A stretch of 64,000 bases of DNA from Fomitopsis serialis (GCF_022376445.1 NW_025955102.1:45482-109481); one strand, 5' to 3'. Counted from the first letter of the stretch, positions 35,701 through 50,100 are shown. A program made the numbers and translations. The notes: generated by a model not told the origin, from the letters alone.

Positions 35701-38700
35701 CTCATGTATGTCGAGCACGAGGAGCGTTGGGTCGACCTGTCGCTCAGGAACCTGACGGGTGATTGGCTCCGCCGCGTGGAGGAGCGCTTCGCGGGCATTG
35801 ACCGAGGATCGAAGGCGTCAATTCTACAGTCGTATTCTTCTTTGGACAAGCCCATCGACTTCGTCAAGCTGTTCTTCGCGACGTATCCGGCTGCGACCGA
35901 GCAGCTCCTGGCGTCGGAGGACAAAGCGTTCTTCCTCGCTATCTCGCAGCGCCCAGGCCAGAAGCCGGTGCCGTTCATCCCCGTCCTCGACGCGAACTTC
36001 GAGGTTTGGTTCAAGAAGGTACGTCAAAATTGCCCAATAAGGAAGTAAGACTCACATTTTGGGCAGGACTCACTGTGGGCAGCCGAGGACATCGAGGCTG
36101 TCTTCGACCAGGACCCGCAGCGAGTGTGCATCCTCCAGGGGCCTGTCGCGGTGAAGCATGCTATCAAGAAGGACGAGCCGATCAAGGAGATGCTCGACAA
36201 TATCACCGCTATCCTCGTCGACAAGTTGGTGCAGCGCCTCTACGGCGGCGACCTCAGTCGCATCCCGACCGCTGACTATCTCAGTGTCAGGGCTTCTCCT
36301 CTCCCGGAGAGCATCGCTGCCTCGCTTGGCGCTGAGCGCTCTGTCGAGGCCGACAAGATCACGTATTCTGTTGGGAGCACCTGGCCCGAGGCGTCGACCT
36401 GGCTTGAGATGCTCGCCGGCCCTCGTCAAAGTTGGCTCAGGGCCCTCCTTACGTCGACGACTATCGTGCAGGGTACCTCGCACATCGACAACCCCATCCG
36501 CCGCCTCTTCGCTCCTCGTCGGAATCAGAAGGTCGTCCTGACCTTGGACGGCGAGACGCCTGTGTCCGTCGCTCTCTACGGCGCCGCTCGTTCGTACGGC
36601 CAGCACAAGTCCGACTTCAAGGCCGTCGAGGTCAAGTATCATTCGGCGTCTCAGTCGATCGACATAACGCTGTTCGAGGACCGTCGCGACGTCTCGGTGC
36701 CTCTTCACTTCAAGTTCCTCTACAAGCCGAGCATGGGCTTCGCTCCCATCCATGAGGTTGCTGAGGGCCGTAACACGCGTATCAAGGACTTCTACTGGAG
36801 GCTGTGGTTCGGCGACAATGAGGTGCTCCCCGAGATCAACCTCCGCGACACGTTTACGGGTCCTGAGGTCACGATTGAGGCGAATGACGTCGAGACCTTC
36901 TGCGCAGTGGTAGGCAATGAAGGCGAGGCGTTCAAGACAGCGCGGACGGACCGCGTCCAGGCTCCGATGGACTTCGCGATCGTTACTGGCTGGCAGGTAA
37001 GCAATGCTGAATCACTACGTTGTTCGTGATGTCCTAATTTCGTGGCAGGCCATCATGAAGGCAATCTTCCCGGCTGCCATCGACGGCGATTTGCTCAAGT
37101 TGGTTCACCTTTCGAACGGGTTCCGCGTCGTCGAGGGTACGGAGCCACTCAAGGCCGGCGACGTCTGCAAGTCGGAGGCTCGTATCGTCTCTGTGGCCAA
37201 CAGCGACGCTGGGAAGATCGTCAAGGTCAAGGGCTTCGTCAAGCGTGATGACGCGCCCGTTATCGAAGTCGTGTCCTCGTTCTTGTACCGTGGTCGCTAC
37301 TCCGACTACGAGAACACATTCGAGGTCGTCGAGGAGCCTGAGTATCTCGTCGAGGTTGCGACAGAGGCGGAGGTTGGCGTGCTGCAGTCGAAGGAGTGGT
37401 TCGAATGGGACGATGAGTCCAAGCCTCTCCACGCAGGCACTGGCCTTGTGTTCCGCGTTAGGTCTGAGGTCACGTACCGCAACAAGACGTACTTCAAGAC
37501 GGTCTCTGTATCTGGCGACATCTTCGTCCGCGACCAGCTCAAGCGCCTCGTCAAGGTCGGCTCGATCGACTTCCTGCAGGACGACAGCCGTGGCAACCCC
37601 GTAATCGCATACCTCCAACGTCATGGTACCCAGCAGGGCTCGCCTAGCCCGCTGACCAGCGAGGGCTACACGATGAGCAAGTCGGGTACTACGACCTTTG
37701 CTTCCCCCGCAACGAACGAGCCTTACTCCAGGATCTCCGGCGACTTCAACCCTATCCACATCAATCCCTACTTCGCAGACTTCGCCGCACTTCCGGGAAC
37801 GATCACGCACGGCATGTGGTCGAGCGCTGCTACAAGGCGCTATGTCGAGACCGTTGTTGCACAGGGCAGGCCAGATCGCGTCAGGGCGTACGTAGCGTGT
37901 AATACACCATCTGTGGGAGTTAGGTATACTGATGACACTTTCGCAGATACGACGTGACCTTCGTTGGCATGATTCTACCCCAAGACGAATTGACGGTTAA
38001 GGTTAAGCACATCGGCATGCGAGACGGTAACATCGTCGTCCGCGTTGAGACCACGAACTCTCAAGGCGAGAAGGTCCTCGAAGGCACTGCTGAGGTTGCC
38101 CAGCCGAAGACCGTCTATGTCTTCACCGGCCAGGGTTCTCAAGAGGCGGGTATGGGCATGGACCTTTACAACAACTCGCCTGCAGCGCGCTCGGTTTGGG
38201 AGGCCGCTGACGCCCATCTGACTGCTGTCTATGGCTTCTCGATCGTCGAAATTGTCAAGGACAACCCGAAGGAGAAGACGATTCACTTCGGTGGTATCAA
38301 GGGTCAGGCTATTCGCCAACGATACATGGACATGACCTACGATACGATGGACAAGGACGGCAACGTCAAGACCCTCCCTCTCTTCGGCGACATCAATGCT
38401 CGCACTCAGCGCTACACGTTCAGTCACCCCACGGGCTTGCTCTTCGCTACGCAATTCGCTCAGATCGCTCTCGTCGTCACTGAGCGCGCGGCGTTCGAGG
38501 ACATGCGCTCGAAGGGTCTGGTTCAAAGCGGCGCACCCTTCGCCGGACACTCTCTCGGCGAGTACTCCGCTCTCGCATCCATCGCGGATGTTCTGGCCAT
38601 CTCGTCTCTCGTCGACATTGTCTTCTATCGTGGCATCACCATGCAGCGTGCTGTCGAGCGTGACGCACAGAACCGCTCGAACTATGCGATGTGCGCAGTT

Positions 38701-41700
38701 AACCCCAGCCGTGTGTCGAAGACGTTCACGGACGCCGCCTTGCGTGAGGTTGTCGATGACATTGCGCAGAAGACCAACTGTCTTCTAGAGATCGTGAACT
38801 ACAACGTCGAGGTATATTAAGATCGACCGGTTGCATCTGTTCCTTCACTGACAGACCGTCTAGGGTCAACAATATGTCTGCGCTGGCGAACTCTTGGCTC
38901 TGCAGACGATGACCAACGTCCTCAACTACCTCAAGATTGAGAAGATCGACATACTGAAGGTAAGGAGTCACGTGTTCTTGTTGTTCACATCCTGACAGCG
39001 TTTGCAGTTGACGGAGAAGTTTACCATTGATCAAGTGAAGGAGATGCTCGGCGAGATCATCAGCTCGTGCTTCGCGAAGGCCAAACAGCTGCAAGAAACC
39101 GAGGGCTACATCAAGCTGGAGCGTGGGTTCGCAACTATCCCTCTTCCTGGCATCGACGTGCCTTTCCACTCCCGCTACCTCTGGGCCGGCGTCATGCCCT
39201 TCAGAACGTGTACGTGGTACTTTTCTTCATGGCTGCGCTGTGCTGATTACTCTCCAAGACCTCTCGAAGAAGATTAATGCCGCACATCTCAATCCCGACA
39301 CGCTCGTAGGCAAGTACGTGCCGAACCTCGTCGCACAGCCCTTCGATGTTTCGAAGGATTACGTCCAGCTCGTGTACGATCGCACCCTGTCTGCCCGTCT
39401 CGACAAAGTCCTCCGCAAGTGGGACTCAGAAGATTGGGCGTTGCCTGAGCAGCGTCAGAAGCTCGCGTATATCATCCTCGTCGAGTTGCTTGCGTATCAG
39501 TTCGCGTCGCCGGTGCGATGGATCGAGACTCAGGATATTCTGTTCACTCGTTATGACTTCGAACGCCTCATCGAGATCGGGCCGTCGCCAACACTCACCG
39601 GCATGGCCACCAGGACTTTGAAGGCAAAGTACGAGGTGCAAGACGACTCTGTCAGTCACATGCGTGTCATCCTTTGCCATGCCAAGAACGTCAAGGAGGT
39701 CTACTACCAGTTCGAGGATGAACCCGAGGCCGCCGAAGCTGAAGCATCAGCGACGGAAGCTACACCTTCGCCTGCAGTCCCGGTCGCATCTGTCGCCGCG
39801 GCCGCCCCGGCTCCCGCTGCGGCCGCAGCTGCCAGCGTCGAGGATGTGCCTCTGAAGGCCATCGAGGTATTGAGCGTTATTGTTGCTCAGAAACTCAAGA
39901 AGCGGGTCGACGAGGTGCCGCTCTCGAAGTCCATCAAGGACCTGTCTGGCGGAAGTCCACGCTACAGAATGAAATCTCGGGGACCTCAGTTGGAGTTCTC
40001 CTCTGCACCTGAGAAAGGGGAGGAACTTCCCTTGGAGGAACTCGGCTCGGCGCTCGGGGTCGGTTTCTCTGGCAACCAGGGCAAGTACACGTCGGGACTC
40101 ATTGGACGACTCGTCGGTGGTAAGATGCCGGGAGGTTTCAACATGTCTGCCATCAAGGCGTACCTCTCTAAGAGCTGGGGTCTCGGACCCTCTCGTGCTG
40201 ACGGCGTGCTACTCCTGGGAACACAATGGAACCCGCAAAGCGGCTTGGATCTGAGGCGGAAGCGAAGGCCTGGTTAGACTCTGTCGTCTCCGTGTACGCC
40301 CAGCGTTCCGGCATCAGCCTCTCGGCAGGTACTGCGGCAGGCGGCGGTGGTGGCGGAGCATCTGGTCCTACCATCAACAGCGAGGAATTCTTGAAATTCC
40401 AGGCGGGGCAGGAATGGTTTGCCTCCCAACAAGTTGAACTGTACATGCGATACCTCAAACGCGACTCGCGCTCCGGAGAGCATAAGTACGAGAACGAGAA
40501 GGTCAATGTTGCGGCCCTCCAGTCTCGCCTAGACGCCATCACTCGCGAGCACGGAGACACTTATCTCGACGGCATCCAGCCTGTCTTCGACGCGCTGAAG
40601 GCCAGACATTTCGACTCCTCGTGGAACTGGGTCCGTCAAGACGCATTGCTGATGTTCTACGACATCATCTTCGGTCGCCTCACCACCGTCGACCGCGAGA
40701 TCACCGCTCGCTGTATACAGATCATGAACCGCGCTGACCCGGAACTCGTCACGTACATGCAGTACTACATCGACAAGTGCGACCCGAGTCGCGGCGAGAC
40801 GTACAAGCTTGCGAAACAGTTCGGCAGCAATTGATCGACAACTGTCGGGAAGTCGTCAGCCTGCCCCCTCTTTACAAGGATGGTGAGTACTGCACAGACA
40901 TGACGCTATGAGATTGTGCTAACTGTTCTAGTCACGTTCCCGACTGCTCCGCACACTGAGATCTCCGCAAGGGGGATATTGTTTACTCCGAGGTCGTCAG
41001 AGAAAATGTGCGCAAGCTGGAAGCTTACGTCGAGGAGATGGCTAGCGGCGATACGATCTCGGCCCCGTCAAAATCCAGAAGATCCAGGACGACGTCTTGA
41101 AGTTATGGAACGTCGTCAAGTCTCAGCCGGAGATCAGCGAGGAGCAGAAGAATCGCATCAAGGCGCTGTACGAAGGTGTCGTCCGTTCTTTGCGCAAGCG
41201 TCCGGAGTCGCGCCCTCGTCCGGGTGCTCCCAGAACGCGTCGGTCGTCCTCGCATTCCTTCGCCCTCAGGTATCCGGTATTGCGCCGTCTCCGCAGACAA
41301 GATCCCGTTGTTGCATTTGAAGCGTAAGGTCGGCACAACCTGGGAATACAGCAGCAACCTCACAGGCGTGTACCTTGATATCTTGCACGAAATCGCCACC
41401 TCTGGTACGAGCTTCAAAGACAAGAATGCGCTCCTCACCGGCGTCGGGAAGGGTCCATTGGCGTGAAGTCCTCAAGGGTCTCTTGTCAGGTGGTGCCCAC
41501 GTGTTATCACACATCCCGTTACAGCCGCTTGACTGTCGAGTACTACCAAGGCATTTTCCAGCGCTACGGGAGCAAGGGGTCTGCCTTGACCGTCGTTCCA
41601 TTCAACCAGGGATCCAAGCAGGACGTCGAGGCGTTGGTCGACTACATCTACTCCACTCTTGGCCTCGATCTCGACTACATCATGCCGTTTGCTGCTGTGC

Positions 41701-44700
41701 CCGAAAATGGCCGCGAGATTGACGGTCTCGACGACAAGTCCGAGCTCGCCCATCGCATCATGTTGGTCAATTATTACGACTACTCGGCACTGTCAAGGTC
41801 AAGAAGGCGTCTCGCCATATCCTGACGCGCCCACACAAGTGATACTTCCGCTCTCTCCCAACCACGGACTGTTTGGCAACGATGGCTTGTACTCTGATCA
41901 AAGATCGGTTTGGAGACCTTGTTCAACCGCTGGAACTCGAGAGCTGGGGAGAGTACCTCTGCTGGCTGGTGCTGTGATCGGGTGCGTACTGCGTACTCAT
42001 GCTGAGCTTCATAATGACTGTTCCACAGGTGGACTCGTGGTACTGGTCTCATGGACAGTACGAACACCGTCGCGCAAGAGGTCGAGAGTCACGGTGTCCG
42101 CACCTTCTCTGCGAAGGAGATGGCATTCAATATTCTCGGTCTCATGCACCCGCTCTTGTTCAGCATTACTCAGTTGAGCCCATTTGGGCAGATCTTAACG
42201 GCGGCATGGATCGACTCCCTGACCTTGCTGAAATCACCACGCGCATCAGATTGAGCCTCAACAAGAAGAGCGACCTTCGCCGTGCGATCGCCCGCGACAA
42301 CGCTGCAGATTTCAAGGTGATCAACGGAGTCGAGGCGGAACGAGTCCTGCAAACGGTCAACGTGACGCCACGCGCAACTTCAAGTTCGACTTCCCTCAAT
42401 CGAGCCTCTCGAATCTCTCTCTGACGTGTCGCAGTTGCGCGGCATGTTGGACCTCGACCAGACGATCGTCATCACTGGCTTCGCTGAGGTTGGGCCATGG
42501 GGTAGCTCTCGCACGCGTTGGGAAATGGAGGCTCGTGGAGAATTTACCATCGAAGGTTGCATCGAGATGGCCTGGATGATGGGTTGTATCAAGCACTTCG
42601 ACGGTCGCCTCAAGGACGGCTCTCTGTACGTTGGGTGGGTAGATGCGAAATCCGGTGAGCCGTGGACGACAAAGACGTGAGGAGCTCTACGAGAAGGATT
42701 CTGAGCCACGCCGGCATCCGTCTATTGGTTTGTTGCTGTTTATACGATGACATGCTAGCGCTGATTACTTCAGAGCCCGAGCTGTTCCGCGGTTACGACC
42801 CCAAGAGAAATCTTTCAACCAGGAGATCCAGCTGTCTCATGACCTCGAGCCCTTCGAAGCTAGTCAAGTCGAGGCGGACAATTCAAGTACGAGCACGGCG
42901 ACAGCTGCGACATCTGGGAGATCGAGGGCGGACATGGTATGTCAAGCTCAAGCGTGGTGCACGTCTCTTCGTGCCGAAGGCCTTCAAGTTCAACCGCTTG
43001 GTGCTGGCCAGATCCCCACCGGTTGGGACGCCGGACGCTTCGGCATTCCAGCGGATATCATCGCTCAGACTGACCGCACTGCTCTCTGGACTCTCGTCGC
43101 TGCTGCGGACGCCCTCAACATGTCCGGTGTCACTGACCCATACGAGCTCTATGAGCATATGCACCCGTCCGAGGTTGGCACCAGTATCGGCAGTGGTATG
43201 GGTGGCATGGAAAGCTTGGGCAGGATGTTCAAAGATCGTCGCGACGAGAAGGAGGTACAGAATGACATCCTCCAGGAGACGTGAGTTTCTCCTATGACTG
43301 TCGACCTTCCGTGAGCTCAATGACGTCTTCTAGCTTCATCAACACGACTGCGGGATGGGTCAACCTCTTGCTTTTGTCGTCTTGTGGACCGGTGAAGATC
43401 CCTGTCGGTGCATGGTAAGCGTTTGAGTGCATGCGTGCCGATATTATGCTAACGAACATTTAGTGCAACCGCGCTGCAATCCCTAGAGATAGCGTGCGAC
43501 ACGTTGCTGTCCGGCAAGGCCAAGGTCATGCTCGCGGGTGGTTACGATGACTTCAGCGAAGAGGGTTCGTATGAGTTCGCAAACATGAAGGCTACTAGCA
43601 ACTCGGAGACCGAGTTCGCGATGGGCCGTGAGCCAACCGAGATGTCGAGACCAGCTACGACAACTCGCGCAGGGGTAAGTTGTCAACTCGTTTGATGATT
43701 TTGATGTCTAACGCGGTACTGTACAGTTTATGGAGGCACAGGGATCTGGAGTGCACGTCCTCATGAGTGCCAAGACAGCGCTTGAACTCGGCTGCCCCAT
43801 CCGCGGTATTGTCGCGTTCACGTCGACGTCGACGTAAGTGGTTTCAACGTATCTGAACCCTCGCATAGACTGACCCGCAATGAAGTGACAAGGCCGGCCG
43901 ATCGGTTCCTGCGCCAGGTCGTGGTGCGCTGACCATCGGCCGCGAGATCCAATCCAAGCATCCCGCGCCAATACTCGACGTTGCTTATCGCTCCCGCCAG
44001 CTCGCCTTCCGCCGCAAACAAATCTCGCAATGGCTTGAGAACGAGCGTCAACTGCTGCAGGACGAGATCGAATTCCGCAAGAGCCAAGATGCCGCTGTCG
44101 ACGAGGAGTACGTCGCTCACCGTGTCGCAGACTTGGAGCAAGAAGCTGCTCGCCAGGAGAAGGATGCACTGTCGACGTACGGCATGCTGCACGGCACGGA
44201 CCCGCGGGTCTCCCCTCTCCGGCGTGCGCTCGCCGTCTGGGGCCTGACTGCTGACGACATCGATGTCCTCTCCATCCACGGTACCGGTACTGGCGCGAAC
44301 GTACGTGTTTTCCTTACGCTTGTAGCGTGTCCTGACCATTGCATTGTAGGAGAGCAACGAGACTCACGTCTGGAATGACATCTTCTCGACATCCACCGGA
44401 CACCGGAATGCTGTCCCTGTCATGGCACAGAAGAGCATCTGGGCCATTCCAAGGGTGGTCGGCTGCATGGCAGCTCGCTGGCCTCTTGCAGAGTGTGGGC
44501 AGCGGTATTGTCGCTGGCAACCGTAACGCGGAGTAAGTGATTCGAGCCGTTCGTGGCGGTTTTGTCTGACAGTATTATGTGCAGCAATGTCGACTCGCAC
44601 TTCAAGGACTACACTTACCTCATGTTCCCTTCAAAGTCCATCCACACTGACGGCATCCGTGCGGGTGTCATGGTGAGTCACAGAACTGCGATTCGTTCCT

Positions 44701-45547
44701 ATTGGTGTCTAATCCCACGAAACACAGTCCTCCTTCGGCTTCGGTCAAGTCGGCGGCACCTGCCTGATCGTCAACCCGCGCTACCTGCTCGGCGCCCTCG
44801 AGCCGTCTGTCTACACGAGCTACAAGGCGAGGCACCTGCGCCGCGCACGGCTGGCGTACAAGGCGATGAGCGAGATGATGATTAGCAACACGCTCGTGCG
44901 CGTGAAGGACGGCCCGCCGTTCACGAAGGAGGTCGAGGCGAGCGTGATGCTGAACCCGCTCGCGCGCACGTCGTACAACCCCAAGACGGGCAGCTACGCG
45001 TTCTCGAAGCTCGTGACGGAGGCCCCGGCGGACAGGCGAACGTCAAGGCGTGGCGGAACATTGCGCTGTCGAGTGCTACGGCTGGTGTCGGGTCGACCAA
45101 GGTACGCTCTCTGCTCCTCTCTAGCCTCCAGCTGACGTTACGTGCAGAGCTGATCTCATCCGTGCCCTCGTGGAACCCGACGTTCGTGGAGCGCAACTTC
45201 ACGGACGCGGAGATCGCGTACTGCCGCAGCCAGCCGGCGCCCGAGGCGTCGTTCGCGGCGCGGTGGACCGGCAAGGAGGCAGTGTTCAAGTCGCTCGGGG
45301 TCGCGTCGCGCGGCGCGGGCGCGCCGATGAAGGACATTGAGATCCTGCCGGACGAGGCGGGCGTCCCGACGGTCGCGCTCCACGGCGAGGCGAAGTCGGC
45401 TGCGGAGGCGAAGGGCGTGAAGAAGGTGCACTTGTCGCTGAGTCACTCGGAGGTGCGTTGTGTCGTTTGCATTTCTTGGGTTTGGACTGACGAGTGATTG
45501 TTCGATAGACTGTCGCCATTGCGTTTGCGCAGGCTGCGTCCTCGTGA
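32734..45547 (+). CDS. Single-chain fungal type I fatty acid synthase (beta-alpha fusion)
   Basis: Cytosolic megasynthase making C16/C18 acyl-CoA. Domain order with signatures: acetyltransferase [14 protein letters not shown] (about 33630); enoyl reductase [13 protein letters not shown] and [17 protein letters not shown] (about 34680-35160); dehydratase [12 protein letters not shown] (about 37740); malonyl/palmitoyl transferase [13 protein letters not shown] (about 38540); Ala/Pro linker; acyl carrier domain with its phosphopantetheine Ser codon at 39956-39958; ketoreductase LLTGVGKG (about 41440); ketosynthase GACATALQSL (about 43465), [13 protein letters not shown] and KSICGHSKGG; phosphopantetheine transferase [13 protein letters not shown] (about 45270); C-terminus AFAQAASS. 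Beta and alpha parts, two genes in yeast, run on without a stop or promoter between. Early introns: 32851-32890, 34212-34265, 34570-34616, 36019-36066, 36997-37048, 37888-37946. About 20 single-base frame breaks fall at 39.95-42.7, 44.4 and 45.04 kb. The first exon and start (ATG 32734) are tentative. Confidence 0.92.
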
Positions 45548-45842
45548 ACGTGATGCTCTGCTCGCCGCGCTTGCTTGTTCGTCTTAGAGATCCTCCGTCG
45601 TCGTTCTTGGTCTAGATGCTCGCTGCTCTGATGGTACTCGCTCACACTCGCATACACATACTGATATCATACTGTTCTTACGTCGCACACGATTGCATGT
45701 AGTCGCATCCGGAATGGTTTCTTTCACGAATCTAATGCATTTCTTGTTTACTCTCACTCCATGGTCTGCGTCGGCCTGAGTTGGATATTCTACAGATATA
45801 TTCAAGCACTAGCAAGTAAGATGGCAACTGAAGTGCTGAAAG

Positions 45843-46813
45843 CTAAACATGGTAGAGACGATGCGTCTCAATGTACTCCGCAACTGCCGGAGTGACCATC
45901 TCCCTCCACTGCTCGTGTCCACCATTCGCGCCCTGTCGAATCAGCGTACTGCTCACTGACCTCAGTTCCTCCGGGATGTCCACCAGCAGTACCCTCCCCT
46001 CCTCCGCGAACTCGCGTATCGCCGCGCGGAGCTTCGCCTCCTCGCCTTGCGCCTCCGGGGAGAGGAGGGCACGGCGGGCGCAGACGACGCGGGCGTCGTC
46101 GCCGGCGGGGTGGGCGGAGAGGAAGCGGTGGAGGGCAGAGGCCATGGCGGAGGGGGAGGGGTAGTAGCGCGGGGCGAAGAGCCGCTCGAGGGTGTCAGTG
46201 CCGACGAGGAAGGTGAGCTGGGGCCGTGGGGGCGGCGCGGATGAGGAACTCGTCAGTGGGACATCTGGGGGAAAGGAAGCAGGGGTGGAGGCGGGAGGGG
46301 CGGACAGGCGCTGCCGTAAGTAGGAGAGGAGGACGGAGGACTTGCCCACGAACGTGGGTTCATCGATGATCGCGACGGCGACGTTGTCGTGGGGAGGCGC
46401 GGTGGCAGGTGACCCGTCTCCGTGTGCGGGGGAGGCGGAGGCGGAGGCGGAGGCGGGGACGCGGAGGACGTCGCGCGCGAGGAGGAGCATCATCTCGAGG
46501 CGCTGCGCGTGGGCGGCGTCGCCGGGCGCGAGCTGCTTGTCCGCGTTGCGCACGGAGAGGAGGAGGAGCTTCGCGTCGTAGTCGGCGGCGTCGGACGCGT
46601 CGTCGTCGGCGAACGCGGGGCGCGGCGCGTTGGCGAGGGCGAGGTGCGCGCGGGAGGGCGGGTTGAAGGACGAGTCGAGCACGGCGACGCGGAGGGTGCC
46701 GCGCGGGGCGAGGGGCCGGCGGGGGTGGGCCAGGCGGGGTGGGTGGCGTAGACGAGCTCGAGGGGCGAGTGGCCGGCGCGGACGCGGTCAATGAGGGACG
46801 CGAAGGATGCCAT
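45843..46813 (-). CDS. Nicotinamide mononucleotide adenylyltransferase-like protein (POF1-like)
   Basis: A nucleotidyltransferase-fold enzyme expected to make NAD+ from NMN and ATP. The start ATG at 46813 reads MASFASLIDRVRAGHSPLEL; the stop is at 45843. The nucleotide-binding motif is VLDSSFNPPSRAHLALA, a variant of the family's FNPxxxGH with Ala in place of the usual Gly before His. The second motif is VSSTLIRQG near the C-terminus, and the centre has DEPTFVGKSSVL and LTFLVGTDTLERLF. The N-terminal part and the FNPP motif are out of frame by one base; an extra C in the run at 46705-46708 (read as G on plus) joins them. It is otherwise intronless and about 320 residues long, close to yeast POF1-type proteins. 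Convergent with FAS. Confidence 0.8.
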
Positions 46814-47144
46814 GCAGCCTGGGGAGAGGTTCAGTGCGCGTGCGGGGAAGGAGAGTGGCCATGGCGGGGACGAACGTGCCAGTGCGCGTCTCCGAGGAAG
46901 GCCGGGCTGGGAGGTGGCCGAGGCGAGCAGCGGCGGGGATGGTGGCAACGATGGCAAGGAGGGGAAGACGGCGTGCGGAGGCGAGCAGACGGCGCGAGGA
47001 GAGTCTGAGGATGATGTCCGGCCGCTTCTGGCAGTCGGCGCTTCTTCGCGCGAGCCAGATCGCGATCAGCCGGGCGTCTGTGTGTCTCTGCGGTTGTGCA
47101 CCGACTCGCGTCTCTGCAGCATCGATTCTCTCTCTCTTACAGCC
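46814..47144. promoter_or_regulatory. Divergent promoter of NMNAT-like and DBP5 genes
   Basis: 331 bp separate the two ATGs, read outward on opposite strands, so both promoters must lie here. A pyrimidine-rich stretch (TCTCTCTCTTACAG) directly precedes the DBP5 start. No TATA box is obvious. Confidence 0.6.
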
Positions 47145-50100
47145 ATGGAGAAGGACGCGGATGGATTCTACTCCCCAGCAGCACCAGGTATGTGCTGCAT
47201 CTCTGCGCTGACCACACACTGACCCGCGAAACAGCAGCGGACAAAAGGAACAGCCTGCAGAGGAAGCCGACGGTACGTCCTCCTTCTCTCGCCTCCGCGC
47301 GGTTCGATCGGTCCTCGGTGTTCACCCGCACACTCCCCCTCCAGACGCGACGGATCTCATCAAGTCCTCCTTCGAGGTCTCGGTCAGTGCCACCGCTTTC
47401 CTCCCTGTCAACTCTGTTCGTGATGACCGGACCCCCAGGTCACATTAGCCGACCAGCAAGCCGACCCGAACTCGCCGCTCTACAGCGCAAAGACATTTGA
47501 GCAGCTTGGCCTGTACGTCTCCCCGCCCCTCCATTCCTCCGCAGACGCGTCTGACCCCATCGCCGCCCAGTCATGCTGACCTCCTCAAGGGGATTTACGA
47601 CATGGGCTTCTCCAAGCCGTCCAAGATCCAAGAACGCGCCCTGCCCCTCCTCTTGTCAAATCCGTGTGTGCCACGCCCCGCCCCCATCGACGCGCGGATG
47701 CTGACTTATTGCGCGGTCCAGACCGACCAACATGATCGGCCAGTCGCAGTCGGGCACGGGCAAGACGGCGGCGTTCGTGTTGACGATGCTTAGTCGGGTG
47801 GACTTCACGAAGAACAAGACGCAGGTGGGTTCTTCTTGCCGGGTGCACTTGCAGGGCAGGCTCTTTATCGCGTGGCGCCGAATGAGCTCGGTCGCGCGCA
47901 TGTCTTGTTTTCCATTCATGCACGCGGCGCTGCGGGACACGGAATGACGCCATTACGTGACCCTGCGATGCATGCACGGGCTTGTTGCAGGCGATCTAGG
48001 AAGTGGGCTGGCACGGAATGGGCTGAGAGGCATCTGGGCAACACCTCGTCCCTGCTTCCGTGCACGCTCGGGTCGCAACAAGCATTCCGGTCTGTCGGCT
48101 ACCAAGCGAGGGCGCGCTGAGGTTCTCGGGGATCGTAGGGTGTCCCCGCAGACCCGTTGATCCCCTCTCGGTGTCTCCGTGCGGGCTCTATGGGTTGGCC
48201 GTCGTTCTGCTCGGTGAGCGTCGGGCATCACGATGGTCGGGCATCATACCTCTGTGCCCGGACGCGCGTGGATGCCGACGTACGGGCCCAGAGCGCAGGC
48301 TACCCGCAAGCCCGAGAAGAAAAATCCTAGGTCACCGCTGTTGCAGACTCTATCATTCGCGAGGCCCCGCCCCTCCCCGCCTTCCTATACACCTTTCGCA
48401 CCCTCACACCCTGCTAACCCTCCTTCCCCAGGCCCTCTGCCTCGCCCCCTCGCGCGAACTCGCGCGGCAAATCATGTCCGTCGTCGTCGCAATGGGCAAG
48501 TTCACGCCCGTGCAGACGGAGTACGCGATCAAGGACAGCCTGCCCAAGGGCGCGTCACGCGTCTCGGCGCAGGTCGTCGTCGGGACGCCCGGGACGATGA
48601 CGGACCTGATACGCCGGAAGGTGATCGACGTGTCGGAGGTGAAGGTGTTCGTGCTCGACGAGGCGGATAACATGCTCGACCAGGACGGCCTGGGCGACCA
48701 GACGCTCCGGGTCAAAAAGTGAGTGACGCGCGCGCCTAGTGCGGTAATCTCTGGGCCGCGCTTCCTCCCACTGCGCGCTGGAAGGGCTGGCTGACCTTCC
48801 CTTTGCCTCCTCCGCGCAGCATGCTCCCGCGCACGGGCGTGCAGATCATCCTGTTCTCGGCGACGTTCCCGGATCATGTGCGGACGTTTGCGGCGAAGTT
48901 TGCGCCGAGCGCGAACAAGATCGAGCTGCAGAAGAACGACCTGACGGTGGACAACATCCACCAGTTCTATCTCGACTGCAAGAACGAGGAGCACAAGTAC
49001 GACGTGCTCGTGTCGCTGTATGAGCTCCTCACTATAGGGCAGAGCATCATCTTCTGCCAGGTACGTTTGCTTTGCGAAAGTGTAGATCGTGACAAGACGA
49101 AAGCTAATGATCGGGTGGGCAGCACCGACACACGGCGGACCGGATCGCGCAGCGGATGACGCTGGAGGGACACAAGGTCGCGTCGCTGCACGGCGCGAAG
49201 GACGCGTCGGAGCGCGACTCGATCATCGACTCGTTCCGCGAGGGCCGCGAGAAGGTGCTGATCACGACGAACGTGATCGCGCGGGGGATCGACATCCTGC
49301 AGGTGAACATGGTCGTCAACTACGACCTCCCGCTGCTCAACGAGCGCGACAACTGGGGGAACAAGTCCGACGCCCGCCCCGACATCGAGACGTACATCCA
49401 CCGCATCGGTGAGTCGCGCGTGCCCCGGATTCGCGCGTCCCTTTCCTGTGCCTGTCCCTATTCCTGGTCGCGGGGCTGCGCTGCGCGGGGCTGCTCCGGT
49501 GTGCGTTACGTATCCGATCGTGGTCACCTTCCCCTCGGGGGCTGTCAATTCAGTCCCGCAGGGGCGGCCCTGGCTCCGGCGCGCGAACCCTCTCATGCGC
49601 GGGGTCAGTCATGGAAGGCGGGCATGCGTTCCTATGGATCTAAACACAGAGCGCTCGTCGTTCCTGCGTGCGGGGCGGCGACGATCGTTGGAGATTGCGC
49701 CCGGCGCAGATCCTGGGGCCGCCCGGTGGGGGGCCTGCCAAACCGGGCAGGGTCGTGGAACGCGCACGCGCGGTAATTGCTGCCTTGTTGAACTCTACGC
49801 CGCCTCGCGTCTTGTCAGCCTGCGCGACCGTGCGGACGGTCTGCGCAGTCAGGTGTCGAGCTTGACTGCGTACACCGCCCTTCTGCGTGGAACGTCGCTG
49901 CCCCGCAGGCAGATTAATGCCCTCGCTGCAGACATGGCGTGAAAGTAGGATGCCCACGCGGCCGATCCCACACGCACATGACGCTCTTCCTTCGCCGTTT
50001 CTCTGGCGAGACTGGTGGGTAAAGGTCGGGTCGGTGCGGCCCCGACCTGGGCTTCGCCGAGGACGATTATCGTGCAAGCTGTGTGTGGAGGCGCGCAGCC

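Noticed and set aside
34754..36275. Long alternative frames on both strands inside FAS
   Set aside because: Codon-biased GC-rich coding DNA creates long shadow frames; the FAS frame carries the catalytic motifs.
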